From the NCBI GenBank assembly GCA_026702755.1, contig JAPPBX010000029.1, positions 1 to 64,000 on the forward strand: a DNA stretch of 64,000 bases, read 5' to 3'. The notes under the pieces are model-generated. The model did no database searches. It saw only the letters and a program-made list of their open reading frames with translations, and had not been told where the DNA came from. Positions within the stretch are counted from its first letter, which is position 1. Every line of letters begins with the position of its first letter. Source of the stretch: Candidatus Poribacteria bacterium (lineage in GTDB: Bacteria; Poribacteria; WGA-4E; WGA-3G). The position numbers and the translations under genes were made by a program. Below are positions 1-7,517 of this stretch, piece after piece.

Positions 1-151
1 CGTCCCTTAAATCGCTATGGGCAGTAACTATGCCTGATATAAGTTCTGAAGTTTCATTATTGATTTCAGGTTCAACAATAAACAGCCACTGGTCGGGATA
101 CTTTTCTACCATTTCATCGCGTGTCAGACGTTCACTTGTCTTTATAGACAT
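1..151 (-). CDS. Hypothetical protein, 3' part beyond window
   Basis: The reverse strand reads from an ATG at 149-151 through 50 codons to the window edge without a stop. A GGGGGAAG ribosome-binding site sits just upstream. The visible N-terminus begins MSIKTSERLTRDEMVEKYPD and continues with W-L-F-I-V and T-A-H-S-D. The shape, a short soluble protein with an aromatic strand followed by an A-H-S motif, recalls small proteins often encoded beside aspartyl-protease-like genes in cyanobacteria and other phyla. That resemblance is from memory and weak. No function is assigned. Confidence 0.6.
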   Translation of the reverse strand, partial: MSIKTSERLTRDEMVEKYPDQWLFIVEPEINNETSELISGIVTAHSDLRD

Positions 152-210
152 TTCACTTCCCCCTTAATCATTACAAGTGTTGAAAGTAGCCTCAGCTGCA
201 AATCAGATAA

Positions 211-315
211 AAATGGTGGTTAAACCAAGAACTATATCAGGACTACTGTATCACAAAGTACAACAGAAATGCTACAAAAGCAAATGGCGATTAAACCAAA
301 AACTATATCAGGACT
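211..315. repeat. 34-bp imperfect direct repeat, two copies
   Basis: Copies at 211-244 and 282-315 match at about 31 of 34 positions, with the shared core TTAAACCA followed by AACTATATCAGGACT. The second copy covers the stop codon of the downstream reverse-strand isomerase gene (stop at 308-310), so it also supplies that gene's last residues. The 151-307 stretch holds no gene. Confidence 0.7.
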
Positions 316-1120
316 GTAGTATAACCTGCATCTTTTCCAATCCGATGCGTGCGACTTCTGCGGGGTCTTCCTCCCAATAACTTGGATTGAACAATTCCAG
401 CGAGATGACACCTGCATATCCTGCATCTTCCAGAATAGAGATCATCTGTCCGAGATCAAGGATACCGTCGCCCGGATACACCCTGTCTGCATCCGATTGC
501 TCCGCACGCGCAGGTTCAGCAGGCGCGTCGTTGAAGTGGAAGACAGCAATTTTTTCGCCGGGGATACCCTTCATATCTTCTATCTCTCCGCCGCCACGAT
601 AGATATGGAACGGATCAAGCACAATCGTGCTATCTGGGTGATCTGCCACTTCCATCACTTCCCAAGCATGCTTGACTTGGTTGACACCATCGACGAAACC
701 GAGGAACTCCATGGCGGGTTTAACACCGAATTCACGTCCGAGTTCGAGCAATTCGCGGTAGTTCTCGCCGCCTAATTGGAGATCAGCAACTTCGCGGGGT
801 GGGCTGGAGATGATATAAGTTGATCCGATAGCAGCGGCTTGCGCCATGCGCCGTTTTGCTTCTTCAATCGCTTCCTGATGTTCAGGTCCTGTTGTGTTGA
901 GCCAACCGTGTAAAGCGATAACGGTAGGCACCGAAAGCCCGTAATCATCGAGTGCTTTTTTGACATCAGCGAGCGAGCCGCCCTGTTCCTCGTGAGCCGT
1001 TAAGTCGTCGTTCCACAACTCGATCGCTGAATAGCCGGTTTCGGCAGCGATCCGAATCTTGTCCATTAACCCAGCAGGACGGATTGTGCTTGTATTTAAA
1101 CCTAACTGAAATTGTGCCAT
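308..1120 (-). CDS. Sugar phosphate isomerase/epimerase (xylose-isomerase-like TIM barrel)
   Basis: This 270-residue protein belongs to the xylose isomerase-like / AP endonuclease 2 superfamily of metal-dependent sugar isomerases and epimerases. Likely metal or catalytic residues are Glu138 (AMEFLG), Asp169 and His172 (VLDPFHIYRGG), His195 (VFHFND) and Glu242 (SLELF). I take the ATG at 1118-1120 as the start: it has an upstream GGGGA and lies one base past the stop of the upstream gene, which suggests translational coupling. An ATG 39 bases further upstream would overlap that gene. It forms an apparent operon with a second TIM barrel and probably the galactonate dehydratase. Sugar or inositol-derivative isomerisation is likely; the substrate is not readable. 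Confidence 0.85.
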   Translation of the reverse strand: MAQFQLGLNTSTIRPAGLMDKIRIAAETGYSAIELWNDDLTAHEEQGGSLADVKKALDDYGLSVPTVIALHGWLNTTGPEHQEAIEEAKRRMAQAAAIGSTYIISSPPREVADLQLGGENYRELLELGREFGVKPAMEFLGFVDGVNQVKHAWEVMEVADHPDSTIVLDPFHIYRGGGEIEDMKGIPGEKIAVFHFNDAPAEPARAEQSDADRVYPGDGILDLGQMISILEDAGYAGVISLELFNPSYWEEDPAEVARIGLEKMQVILQS

Positions 1121-1121
1121 T

Positions 1122-1925
1122 CTATTCTTTCCCCAATAAATCGTTAATGAAGCGGACATCTATACGAGCGAGATCGATGACAGAGTCCACAGGTTCTCCG
1201 CTGTATTCGCTATGGAAACTCACGGGACCTGAGAATTCGATTGTTTGTAGTGTGTTCACTGCCGTTTTCCAATCGACGAAACCTTTTCCCATTCGGACAA
1301 CACTGCCACCACGTGCACCGGGGGAACGCGCCAAATCCTTAAACGCCATAACTGCGAGATGCGATTTGACGATATCGAGTGCCATGTTGATGGGTTCACC
1401 GACAATCGACAGATGCCCTGTATCAGCGAAAACGCCGACGTGTTGCGGATCGAACCCCTTTACAAGGTTCATCACTGCACATGAGTTCAACCCCATAGAG
1501 GTTCCAGAATGGTTATGGATACATGTCCGGGGTCCATAGTGATCGGAGAGTTTTGCGAACCCCTCCAATTGCTTACGGATGAAATCGACTTGTGCCCAGT
1601 AACCGCCGTCTTCTGCGTGCCAGTGCCAGTATCCGAGTTTGATATTTTCGACACCTGCTTCACCTGCAGCGGCGAAAACGCGGCGCGTCTCTTCCTGTGC
1701 TGGGTCAAGAAAATCACCCGGTGTTGTGACGAGTGGGATGGACAAGCCTTCAGCGGCGAACTGCTTTGCGGCAGCAGGTAGTGCGTCCGTCGCGTTTTCT
1801 GGGTTCACCGGATAACCCGGACGAACACACAGGTCAGCACCGCTGACCCCTACCGATTGTAAGGCAGTGATAATCTCTGGAATTTCTAAACCTTCCAGAT
1901 GTTTGGTAAACATTATAAATTTCAT
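1122..1925 (-). CDS. Sugar phosphate isomerase/epimerase (second TIM barrel)
   Basis: This 267-residue member of the xylose isomerase-like TIM barrel superfamily is clearly diverged from its neighbour. Candidate metal ligands are His137 and His139 (CIHNHSG), Asp168 and His171 (FADTGHLS) and Glu240 (FHSEYSG). The ATG at 1923-1925 gives an N-terminus (MKFIMFTKHL) that enters the first strand directly. A 20-residue extension from an upstream ATG looks non-native, though no good Shine-Dalgarno precedes either start. Its stop is one base from the next gene's start, so the two isomerases are probably co-translated. The gap to the upstream galactonate dehydratase gene is about 105 bases. Confidence 0.83.
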   Translation of the reverse strand: MKFIMFTKHLEGLEIPEIITALQSVGVSGADLCVRPGYPVNPENATDALPAAAKQFAAEGLSIPLVTTPGDFLDPAQEETRRVFAAAGEAGVENIKLGYWHWHAEDGGYWAQVDFIRKQLEGFAKLSDHYGPRTCIHNHSGTSMGLNSCAVMNLVKGFDPQHVGVFADTGHLSIVGEPINMALDIVKSHLAVMAFKDLARSPGARGGSVVRMGKGFVDWKTAVNTLQTIEFSGPVSFHSEYSGEPVDSVIDLARIDVRFINDLLGKE

Positions 1926-2030
1926 AGTTTTATTAGTTTTCAGTTTTAGGTTTGCAGTATAAGAGGAGGCTTGAAATGTCAACACCCCTCTTTAACCGAT
2001 GGCTGATAGCCGACAGCCGATAGCCATTTC

Positions 2031-3134
2031 TTACCAATCAACAACGGAGCCGTCGTCGGGATGGTATGACGTTGGATTCTGCCAATCGTGGTCGATCTTA
2101 TCTTCGAGTGCGTCTTCATCCAGTTCTATGCCAAGTCCGGGACCGGTTGGGAGCTCAACGAACCCATCTTTAAAAACGAAGGGGTTCTTAAGATACCCTT
2201 CACCCAGCGTTGTATGTTCCTGCATCACGAAGTTTGGAATTGACGCATCTAATTGGATACACGCCGCTAAGGAGATGGGACCGAGAGGATTATGCGGTGC
2301 GATACCGCCGTAGTAGGCTTCTGCCATACCTGCAATGATACGCACTTCGTTGATGCCTCCGGCGTGACAAAGGTCGGGCTGGAGGATGGATGCCGCCTGT
2401 TTCTCTAAAATTTCACGGAACCCCCACTTCGTGAAGATGCGTTCGCCGGTTGCAATCGGGAGGTGCGTGCTCCGCGCGATTTCCGCAAGGACATCCACGT
2501 TTTGACACTGAATCGGCTCTTCAATGAACATCGGTTGGTAAGGTTCCAACGCTTTAATCAGAACTTTGGCAGTTTGCGGACTGACGGCACCGTGAAAATC
2601 GATTGCGAGGTCAACTTCTGTGCCTGCTGCTTCGCGCAACGCTGCGAAATGATCTACAGCTCTATCGATGAAAGCCTTGTTTTCGATGATACGTGCAGGT
2701 CTACCGCCTGCGGGACCTGTTTTGAATGCGGTAAACCCTTTATCGATCCACTCTTTGATCCCTTCTGGGTCGCCACCGCCTTTGTAGAGTCTGATGCGGT
2801 CACGTGTCGGTCCGCCGAAGAGTTGATAGACAGGCACGCCGAGCGACTTTCCGGCGAGGTCCCAGAGTGCTTGTTCCACACCGCTTAATGCGCTGGTCAG
2901 AATGGGACCGCCGCGATAAAACGCGTGGCGATACATCGCCTGCCAGTGATGGACAACGCGTCTTGGGTCTTCACCGATGAGGTAAGGCGCAAGTTCGTCA
3001 ACGGCTTGTGCACACGTTTTTGCACGTCCCTCTAAAATCGGCTCACCGAGACCGACTAATCCTTCATCTGTGTGGATTTTAAGAAAAAGCCAACGCGGTT
3101 GTACCAGAAAAGTTTCCAGTTTTGTTATCTTCAT
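2031..3134 (-). CDS. dgoD: D-galactonate dehydratase (enolase superfamily)
   Basis: DgoD dehydrates D-galactonate to 2-keto-3-deoxy-D-galactonate in the cytoplasm, feeding the De Ley-Doudoroff route. The 367-residue product aligns along its length with E. coli DgoD from memory, including the start MKITKLETF, FYRGGPIL, LDFHG-like, LFIEEP-like and APHxPLGP segments. Mg ligands are Asp179, Glu205 and Glu231. The catalytic histidines are His181 and His281. All sit at a constant offset of four from the E. coli positions. Length is close to the family norm (about 380). It is the first gene of a leftward cluster with two isomerases. Other mandelate-racemase subgroup acids remain possible as substrates. 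Confidence 0.88.
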   Translation of the reverse strand: MKITKLETFLVQPRWLFLKIHTDEGLVGLGEPILEGRAKTCAQAVDELAPYLIGEDPRRVVHHWQAMYRHAFYRGGPILTSALSGVEQALWDLAGKSLGVPVYQLFGGPTRDRIRLYKGGGDPEGIKEWIDKGFTAFKTGPAGGRPARIIENKAFIDRAVDHFAALREAAGTEVDLAIDFHGAVSPQTAKVLIKALEPYQPMFIEEPIQCQNVDVLAEIARSTHLPIATGERIFTKWGFREILEKQAASILQPDLCHAGGINEVRIIAGMAEAYYGGIAPHNPLGPISLAACIQLDASIPNFVMQEHTTLGEGYLKNPFVFKDGFVELPTGPGLGIELDEDALEDKIDHDWQNPTSYHPDDGSVVDW

Positions 3135-3285
3135 CGAGACTCCTCAAATTAGATAGGGGCTTGCAAGCAGCATCCGGCTGCTTAAAACGGATTGTCTTGT
3201 GGACTTTAATGTTATGCTACCTTTTCCCGATAATTTTGTCAACAATTAATATCTAATATCGGTGGCGTATAGGTATTCAGTTTTC

Positions 3286-3312
3286 TTGTAGGAGCGACTT
3301 CCTGGTCGCGAT
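3286..3312. repeat. REP-like hairpin unit (TTGTAGGAGCG family)
   Basis: GCGAC (3294-3298) pairs with GTCGC (3305-3309) around a six-base loop, preceded by TTGTAGGA. The first 11 bases, TTGTAGGAGCG, recur at 20226-20236, at the left end of the sequence interrupting the CHAD gene. This suggests a small dispersed repeat. Confidence 0.5.
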
Positions 3313-3435
3313 ATGCACTCATTATGTTTCGGTTTTATGCACCGGTTCTGCTCCAAAATTGCGTCTATAAATAAATGGTAAGGCGAGGATTTAAATTTGA
3401 TCCTCTATCAGACCTATATTGTGGTAAACAAGTTC

Positions 3436-3464
3436 TTTTAAGATTACGTTAAGTGTTGTATAAT
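3436..3464 (+). promoter_or_regulatory. Candidate promoter of lectin-domain array
   Basis: A perfect TATAAT occurs at 3459-3464, about 95 bases before the first array start codon. The best spaced -35 (TTTTAA, 3436-3441) is weak, so either an activator or another -35 may be used. It is the only strong -10 seen before a run of closely spaced genes. Confidence 0.4.
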
Positions 3465-3559
3465 TCTTGAACCTAAAGAATATCCCCAAGATTGACGTAA
3501 TCCCCCAAACGTGGTATTATTTTTTGCAACTAACAAATTTCAAAGAGGAGGGCTTCACA

Positions 3560-4840
3560 ATGACCCGTTCTTACTATACCTCTCTTGTGATTTTCGTGCT
3601 TCTGTTTACAACGTCCGTCCAGAGTGTCGCGACGACATTTTCAGGAAAAGTTGTAGATGAAACCGGGAAACCCGCTTCTGGGATCAAGTTAGCACTTCCC
3701 GCATTCAGAGTCACTACACCCCAAGACCAAGATGAGCCTGTGTTTATCCTTTCTCAACAGGACGAAACGAATGAGGTAGGTGATTTCCTTATTAGCGATA
3801 TTAATTCTCCTTCAGTTCAATTGACATTACTTCCTGTCCATAATTCGGCGTATGAAATTCGCATTGTCGAAATTGAGGGTGTATCTTTCTATCTCGATGA
3901 ACGCCAACGCTATTCTGGAAGGCTCACGTTTGCTATTGCACCGGGAGCGGATGTTAAAGGCGTAAAGGTAATTGTCCGTCCTCGGATGCGGATTCGTGGA
4001 CGTGTTCTCACTGCAGACGGGACTCCGCTTCAAAATGTACGGGTTGGCATCTCAATAAGAAGTCGTGATGTGGATGGCAGCGGTAGAGGTGGGAGTGCAG
4101 GCACCAGAGAGCTTGACCACGATGGTTACTTTGTGGAGTATGTGAATGACCCTGCCTATTATACTGTTTATGTTAGATATGAGGGACAGTCCGCTGAATC
4201 TGAGAGGATATTGCTTGAAGACGGGCAACGCCATGATGACCTCGTTCTGACCCTGGACGGTGCACTGCCTCCCAAGCCGTTACCGGCAGTGGCTCGCATC
4301 CCTGACCCTGTGAGAGTACACTTTAAGGATGACGAGAAGATTGCCAGGGAACGCTTTAACGCCGCAGAGGAACGCAATCGACAAGGTGTATGGGCGATTA
4401 ATCCTGAAAATCGGCATGCCTACAAAAGGATTTATTGTGAAACCCCTGAAGATGCGCGCGCCCAAGCTGCTGCCGAAGGGGCGCATCTCGTTGCCATCAA
4501 CGATGAAGCAGAAGAGGAATGGCTCCTTGAAGTTTTTGGGAAAGAATACTTTTGGATCGGGCTGGCCGACGCTTCAAAAGAGGATACTCCGCACTGGGAT
4601 AACGGCGAGCCGGTCACCTACACCAATTGGGCTTTTCCAGAGAAAATTGCTGGCGGTGAAAAGTCCGGTCAAGATGACGGGGGACATCAGAATTATACCG
4701 TCCTCGTCGGATTGACTGGGAAGTGGCAGGAGACACGTCAGGATAGTTCCCTCGCACGTATAACTGGACAAGCCATTCTGGAAAAAGAACGTTTCACCGT
4801 TGGATTACCGGAATTAGACGAGGATGTTGAAAAACGTTAA
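3560..4840 (+). CDS. Secreted protein, carboxypeptidase-regulatory-like domains + C-type-lectin-like domain (array copy 1)
   Basis: The 426-residue product starts at an ATG with AGAGGAGG upstream. It has a signal peptide (about residues 1-25, hydrophobic SLVIFVLLF), a carboxypeptidase-regulatory-like beta-sandwich (SGKVVDETGKPASG onward), a second sandwich of the same kind (IRGRVLTADGTPLQN, about 145-240), and a C-type-lectin-like domain from about 277 to 415. Domain hallmarks are NPENRHAYK, AHLVAINDEAE, FWIGLADA and GEPVTYTNW. The usual disulfide cysteines of animal C-type lectins are missing (one Cys at the domain start). The Ca-site motif E-P-N reads E-P-V. It is probably exported and may bind glycan or protein. 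It heads a seven-gene same-strand array; the next start is 28 bases past its stop. Ligand unknown. Confidence 0.85.
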   Translation: MTRSYYTSLVIFVLLFTTSVQSVATTFSGKVVDETGKPASGIKLALPAFRVTTPQDQDEPVFILSQQDETNEVGDFLISDINSPSVQLTLLPVHNSAYEIRIVEIEGVSFYLDERQRYSGRLTFAIAPGADVKGVKVIVRPRMRIRGRVLTADGTPLQNVRVGISIRSRDVDGSGRGGSAGTRELDHDGYFVEYVNDPAYYTVYVRYEGQSAESERILLEDGQRHDDLVLTLDGALPPKPLPAVARIPDPVRVHFKDDEKIARERFNAAEERNRQGVWAINPENRHAYKRIYCETPEDARAQAAAEGAHLVAINDEAEEEWLLEVFGKEYFWIGLADASKEDTPHWDNGEPVTYTNWAFPEKIAGGEKSGQDDGGHQNYTVLVGLTGKWQETRQDSSLARITGQAILEKERFTVGLPELDEDVEKR

Positions 4841-4868
4841 GTGCCCTAAAACGCAAAGAGGTGTTGAC

Positions 4869-6164
4869 ATGAACCGGACCTATACTACACCAAAGTTAAT
4901 AGGAATTACACTGATACTTTTATCTGTCGTAACTGGTATTGAAGCAGGGGAAGAGCCACTGAGTGGGTTTTCGGGAGAAGTTGTTGATCTGGAGGGGAAG
5001 GGTGTTGCTAACTTTACATTCGCCATTCAACCTATGCGATTATACAGTGGTTCTCTGGTGCCAGATGCTGAATTTCTGCCGTGGCGAGCTGATACAACCG
5101 GTGCTTTCACTGTCAGTGACATCCAGCTAAGTCTGATTCAATTAAGCGCGCTTCCCGACATCCCTCTGGATGTGTTTGATCCGGAGAAAGGTAAGATTCC
5201 GTTGGAATTTAGGCATCGCAGAATTGAGTCGGATAAAAAAATCATCTCTATTCAAATAGGGGCGGTTACCCTCTATAATATGGGTGATCCGGACTTTTAT
5301 GAGGGACTTACGTTCGCTCTCAAACCTGGTGAGAATATTAAAAACGTTAAGGTTATTGTCAAACCGAGGCTTCGGATTCGTGGGCGAGTTGTTTATGCCG
5401 ACGGTGCGCCTCTCGCCAACGCCAAAGTAGACCTCGACATGGAACAGCGTCATGAGACCCGTCCGAATCATATCAGTAGCCGTGGATCCCACCTTGTTAC
5501 GGATGCCGACGGGCACTTTATCCAATATGTAGATGAACCGGGGTTTTACACACTGTCTGTGGAATATAGGGACCTTTCCGCGGGAGCAGGTCCCTTTTTG
5601 CTCAAAGATGGCGTGCAGCGTGAAGAGATTGTCTTCACACTTGAAGGTAAGCCGAAAGTCGTCAAACCAGTCGAACTGCCCGCCGATAATGTTCCGGTTC
5701 CTGGGGACATTAAATTCCAAGAACCACCCACACCGCCAGCGAAAGGCGTGTGGGTAATTAATCCCGCGAATGGACACGCTTACAAAAGGATTCAGTGTGA
5801 AGACTGGCACGATGCCCAGCGCAGAGCAGTTGAGGAAGGGGCTCACCTTGTCTCAATCAACGACGAATCGGAACAACACTGGGTTCAGGTGATTTTCGGA
5901 GGTCAACCTTTTTGGATCGGACTTACCGATGCGGAAAAAGAGGGTGAGTGGCAGTGGGATAGCGGTGAACCCGTCACTTACACTAACTGGGTGGTCCATC
6001 CGATTCTCCGTGATAAGTCTCCGGATACTGAGAAAGATTACGTTGTGTTCACTTTTATCAGAGGAGAGTGGCAAGCTATCAGTCCCAAAAGCCTGTTATG
6101 GGCGGAAATAGCAAAACAGGCGGTCATCGAAAAGGACGGATTGGTTTCTACTATCAATGAATAG
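4869..6164 (+). CDS. Secreted protein with C-type-lectin-like domain (array copy 2)
   Basis: The 431-residue paralogue has the same order: signal peptide (LIGITLILLSVVTGIEAG), beta-sandwich starting FSGEVVDLEGKGVAN, a spacer ending in TLYNMGDPDFYEGLTFA, a second sandwich (IRGRVVYADGAPLANAK), a Pro-rich linker (about 270-290) and the lectin-like domain from about 292. The domain includes NPANGHAYKRIQC, AHLVSINDESEQHW, FWIGLTDAEKEGEW and GEPVTYTNW. The ATG at 4869 is chosen because AGAGGTG lies just upstream and the signal peptide begins there; an ORF start at 4824 adds a non-signal stretch. Separation from copy 1 is 28 bases, consistent with one transcript. Sandwich-domain sequence is far more variable than the lectin core. 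Confidence 0.85.
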   Translation: MNRTYTTPKLIGITLILLSVVTGIEAGEEPLSGFSGEVVDLEGKGVANFTFAIQPMRLYSGSLVPDAEFLPWRADTTGAFTVSDIQLSLIQLSALPDIPLDVFDPEKGKIPLEFRHRRIESDKKIISIQIGAVTLYNMGDPDFYEGLTFALKPGENIKNVKVIVKPRLRIRGRVVYADGAPLANAKVDLDMEQRHETRPNHISSRGSHLVTDADGHFIQYVDEPGFYTLSVEYRDLSAGAGPFLLKDGVQREEIVFTLEGKPKVVKPVELPADNVPVPGDIKFQEPPTPPAKGVWVINPANGHAYKRIQCEDWHDAQRRAVEEGAHLVSINDESEQHWVQVIFGGQPFWIGLTDAEKEGEWQWDSGEPVTYTNWVVHPILRDKSPDTEKDYVVFTFIRGEWQAISPKSLLWAEIAKQAVIEKDGLVSTINE

Positions 6165-6239
6165 GTCCTAATACTGTTGAAAAAGGAAACCTTGCCTTGT
6201 AGGCGCGCATAGTGAGCTCAAACCAGAGAGGATAGAAAA

Positions 6240-7499
6240 ATGACATGTCTGTATTTCGGAAGGAGAATCCTCACATTTTTTATTGGGATTGTCGCACTTT
6301 TCCTTTTAAGTGCGTCGGAGGGCGGTGCACAGAACGGTGCATTGACCACACTCTCCGGTCGCGTTATTGATGCAGCAGGACAGCCAATTGCTGGACTTAC
6401 AGTGGTACTTGTCCCTGTTGAAGATGGCAACGGCGCATGGTTCCCAATTGAGGTGGAGGGACATGATTGGCCAGACGATCCGATGGCGTTCCAAGGGGAA
6501 ACCGATGCGAAAGGACGTTTCGTTATTACGGATGCCATTGGTGGTCCCGTGTTGTTGGGGTTATTTCCCTATTATAAGCCGGAGGCGCAGATTTTAAAGG
6601 TCCAAATCGACGACATGTTTCTCTATCCACCTGGAGAGCCGTGGGGACGTGGTATCGTGTTTTCTGTGGAACCGGGTGAATACATTGAAAACGTTGAAAT
6701 TACGGTACAGCAGTTTCTGCAACTCCGAGCGAAAGTTCTAAAGATGGACGGGAATCCACTCGCTAATGCCCAACGTATCAAGTTCAGGGTAAAACAGCTC
6801 GGTTTGGGTGAGAAGGAGGGCGATAGTAGTAGCATGTCGTGGAGCGTTGAGACAGATGACGAAGGAAACTTTGTACAATATATGACGAAATATATGAATA
6901 GTCCCGCATTTTACTTCATGTCTGTGACATATCAGGAGCATCAAGTGCAATTGGATCCGATTGTGGTTAAACCTGAGGATTTAATGCATGAGGCAGTTTT
7001 CACGTTTGAGATCCCACTACTCCCTGATATGCCTCGGAACGCTCCCCCTCGTTTCCATGCGGGTGCGTCAGCGCGAGTGGGTGGTGGACTGGACGCGAAA
7101 GGTGTATGGGTTGTCAATCCAGGGAATGGTCACGCCTACAAAAAAATCCGGTTTAGTGGTGTGGAAGATGCCATCGCGCAAGCCACCAAAGAAGGTGCTT
7201 ACCTCATCACAATCAACGATGAAGCAGAACAAAACTGGATAGACTGGGTTTTTGTCACGCATCGCACCTTAATTGGACTCAACGATACCGAAAAAGAAGG
7301 GCGGTGGCAATGGCACAGCGAGGAACCCGTCACATATACGAATTGGGCAGAATTTGAACCGGATGATACTGATAAAGGTGATGAAGATTACGTCATTCTG
7401 ATGGGTGGTAAATGGATGGACATCGGTCCTGGAGACATCCGATGGAGGTTTATTCAGACGGTGCTCCTTGAAAAAGAAGGAGCGTCTCTAAAGAAGTAA
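6240..7499 (+). CDS. Secreted protein with C-type-lectin-like domain (array copy 3)
   Basis: The 419-residue paralogue has a signal peptide (ILTFFIGIVALFLLSASEGGA), a first sandwich (LSGRVIDAAGQPIAG), a second, more diverged one (LRAKVLKMDGNPLANAQ), and the lectin-like domain from about residue 285 (NPGNGHAYKKIRF, AYLITINDEAEQNW, LIGLNDTEKEGRWQW, EEPVTYTNW). This copy has lost even the single Cys at the start of the lectin domain (IRF instead of IRC). It also has E-E-P-V in place of G-E-P-V, so copies are diverging in the loop that binds ligand in true C-type lectins. GAGAGGAT precedes the ATG. The gap to copy 2 is 75 bases and to copy 4 is 18 bases. Confidence 0.84.
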   Translation: MTCLYFGRRILTFFIGIVALFLLSASEGGAQNGALTTLSGRVIDAAGQPIAGLTVVLVPVEDGNGAWFPIEVEGHDWPDDPMAFQGETDAKGRFVITDAIGGPVLLGLFPYYKPEAQILKVQIDDMFLYPPGEPWGRGIVFSVEPGEYIENVEITVQQFLQLRAKVLKMDGNPLANAQRIKFRVKQLGLGEKEGDSSSMSWSVETDDEGNFVQYMTKYMNSPAFYFMSVTYQEHQVQLDPIVVKPEDLMHEAVFTFEIPLLPDMPRNAPPRFHAGASARVGGGLDAKGVWVVNPGNGHAYKKIRFSGVEDAIAQATKEGAYLITINDEAEQNWIDWVFVTHRTLIGLNDTEKEGRWQWHSEEPVTYTNWAEFEPDDTDKGDEDYVILMGGKWMDIGPGDIRWRFIQTVLLEKEGASLKK

Positions 7500-7517
7500 A
7501 CCCTGAAGGAGAAAACC

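Larger units (their letters stand above)
3135..3559. other. Divergent intergenic region with hairpin repeats and promoter
   Basis: This 425-base gap between dgoD (left) and the lectin-domain array (right) has no convincing ORF. It carries three hairpin-forming repeats: AGCAGC/GCTGCT at 3166-3182, a GCGAC/GTCGC hairpin in the unit at 3286-3312 that contains TTGTAGGAGCG, and GAGGAT/ATCCTC at 3385-3405. A TATAAT box lies at 3459-3464. An in-frame ATG at 3467 exists but is not the likely array start, because the signal peptide and Shine-Dalgarno belong to the ATG at 3560. Confidence 0.6.

Noticed and set aside
1-151. Antitoxin of a toxin-antitoxin pair
   Set aside because: The visible 50 residues show no DNA-binding or toxin-binding motif and the neighbour is an isomerase.
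5142-5846. 234-residue reverse ORF inside array copy 2
   Set aside because: It lies antisense to a gene with clear domains, has no motif, and similar long antisense ORFs occur in copies 4 and 5 as a by-product of codon bias.
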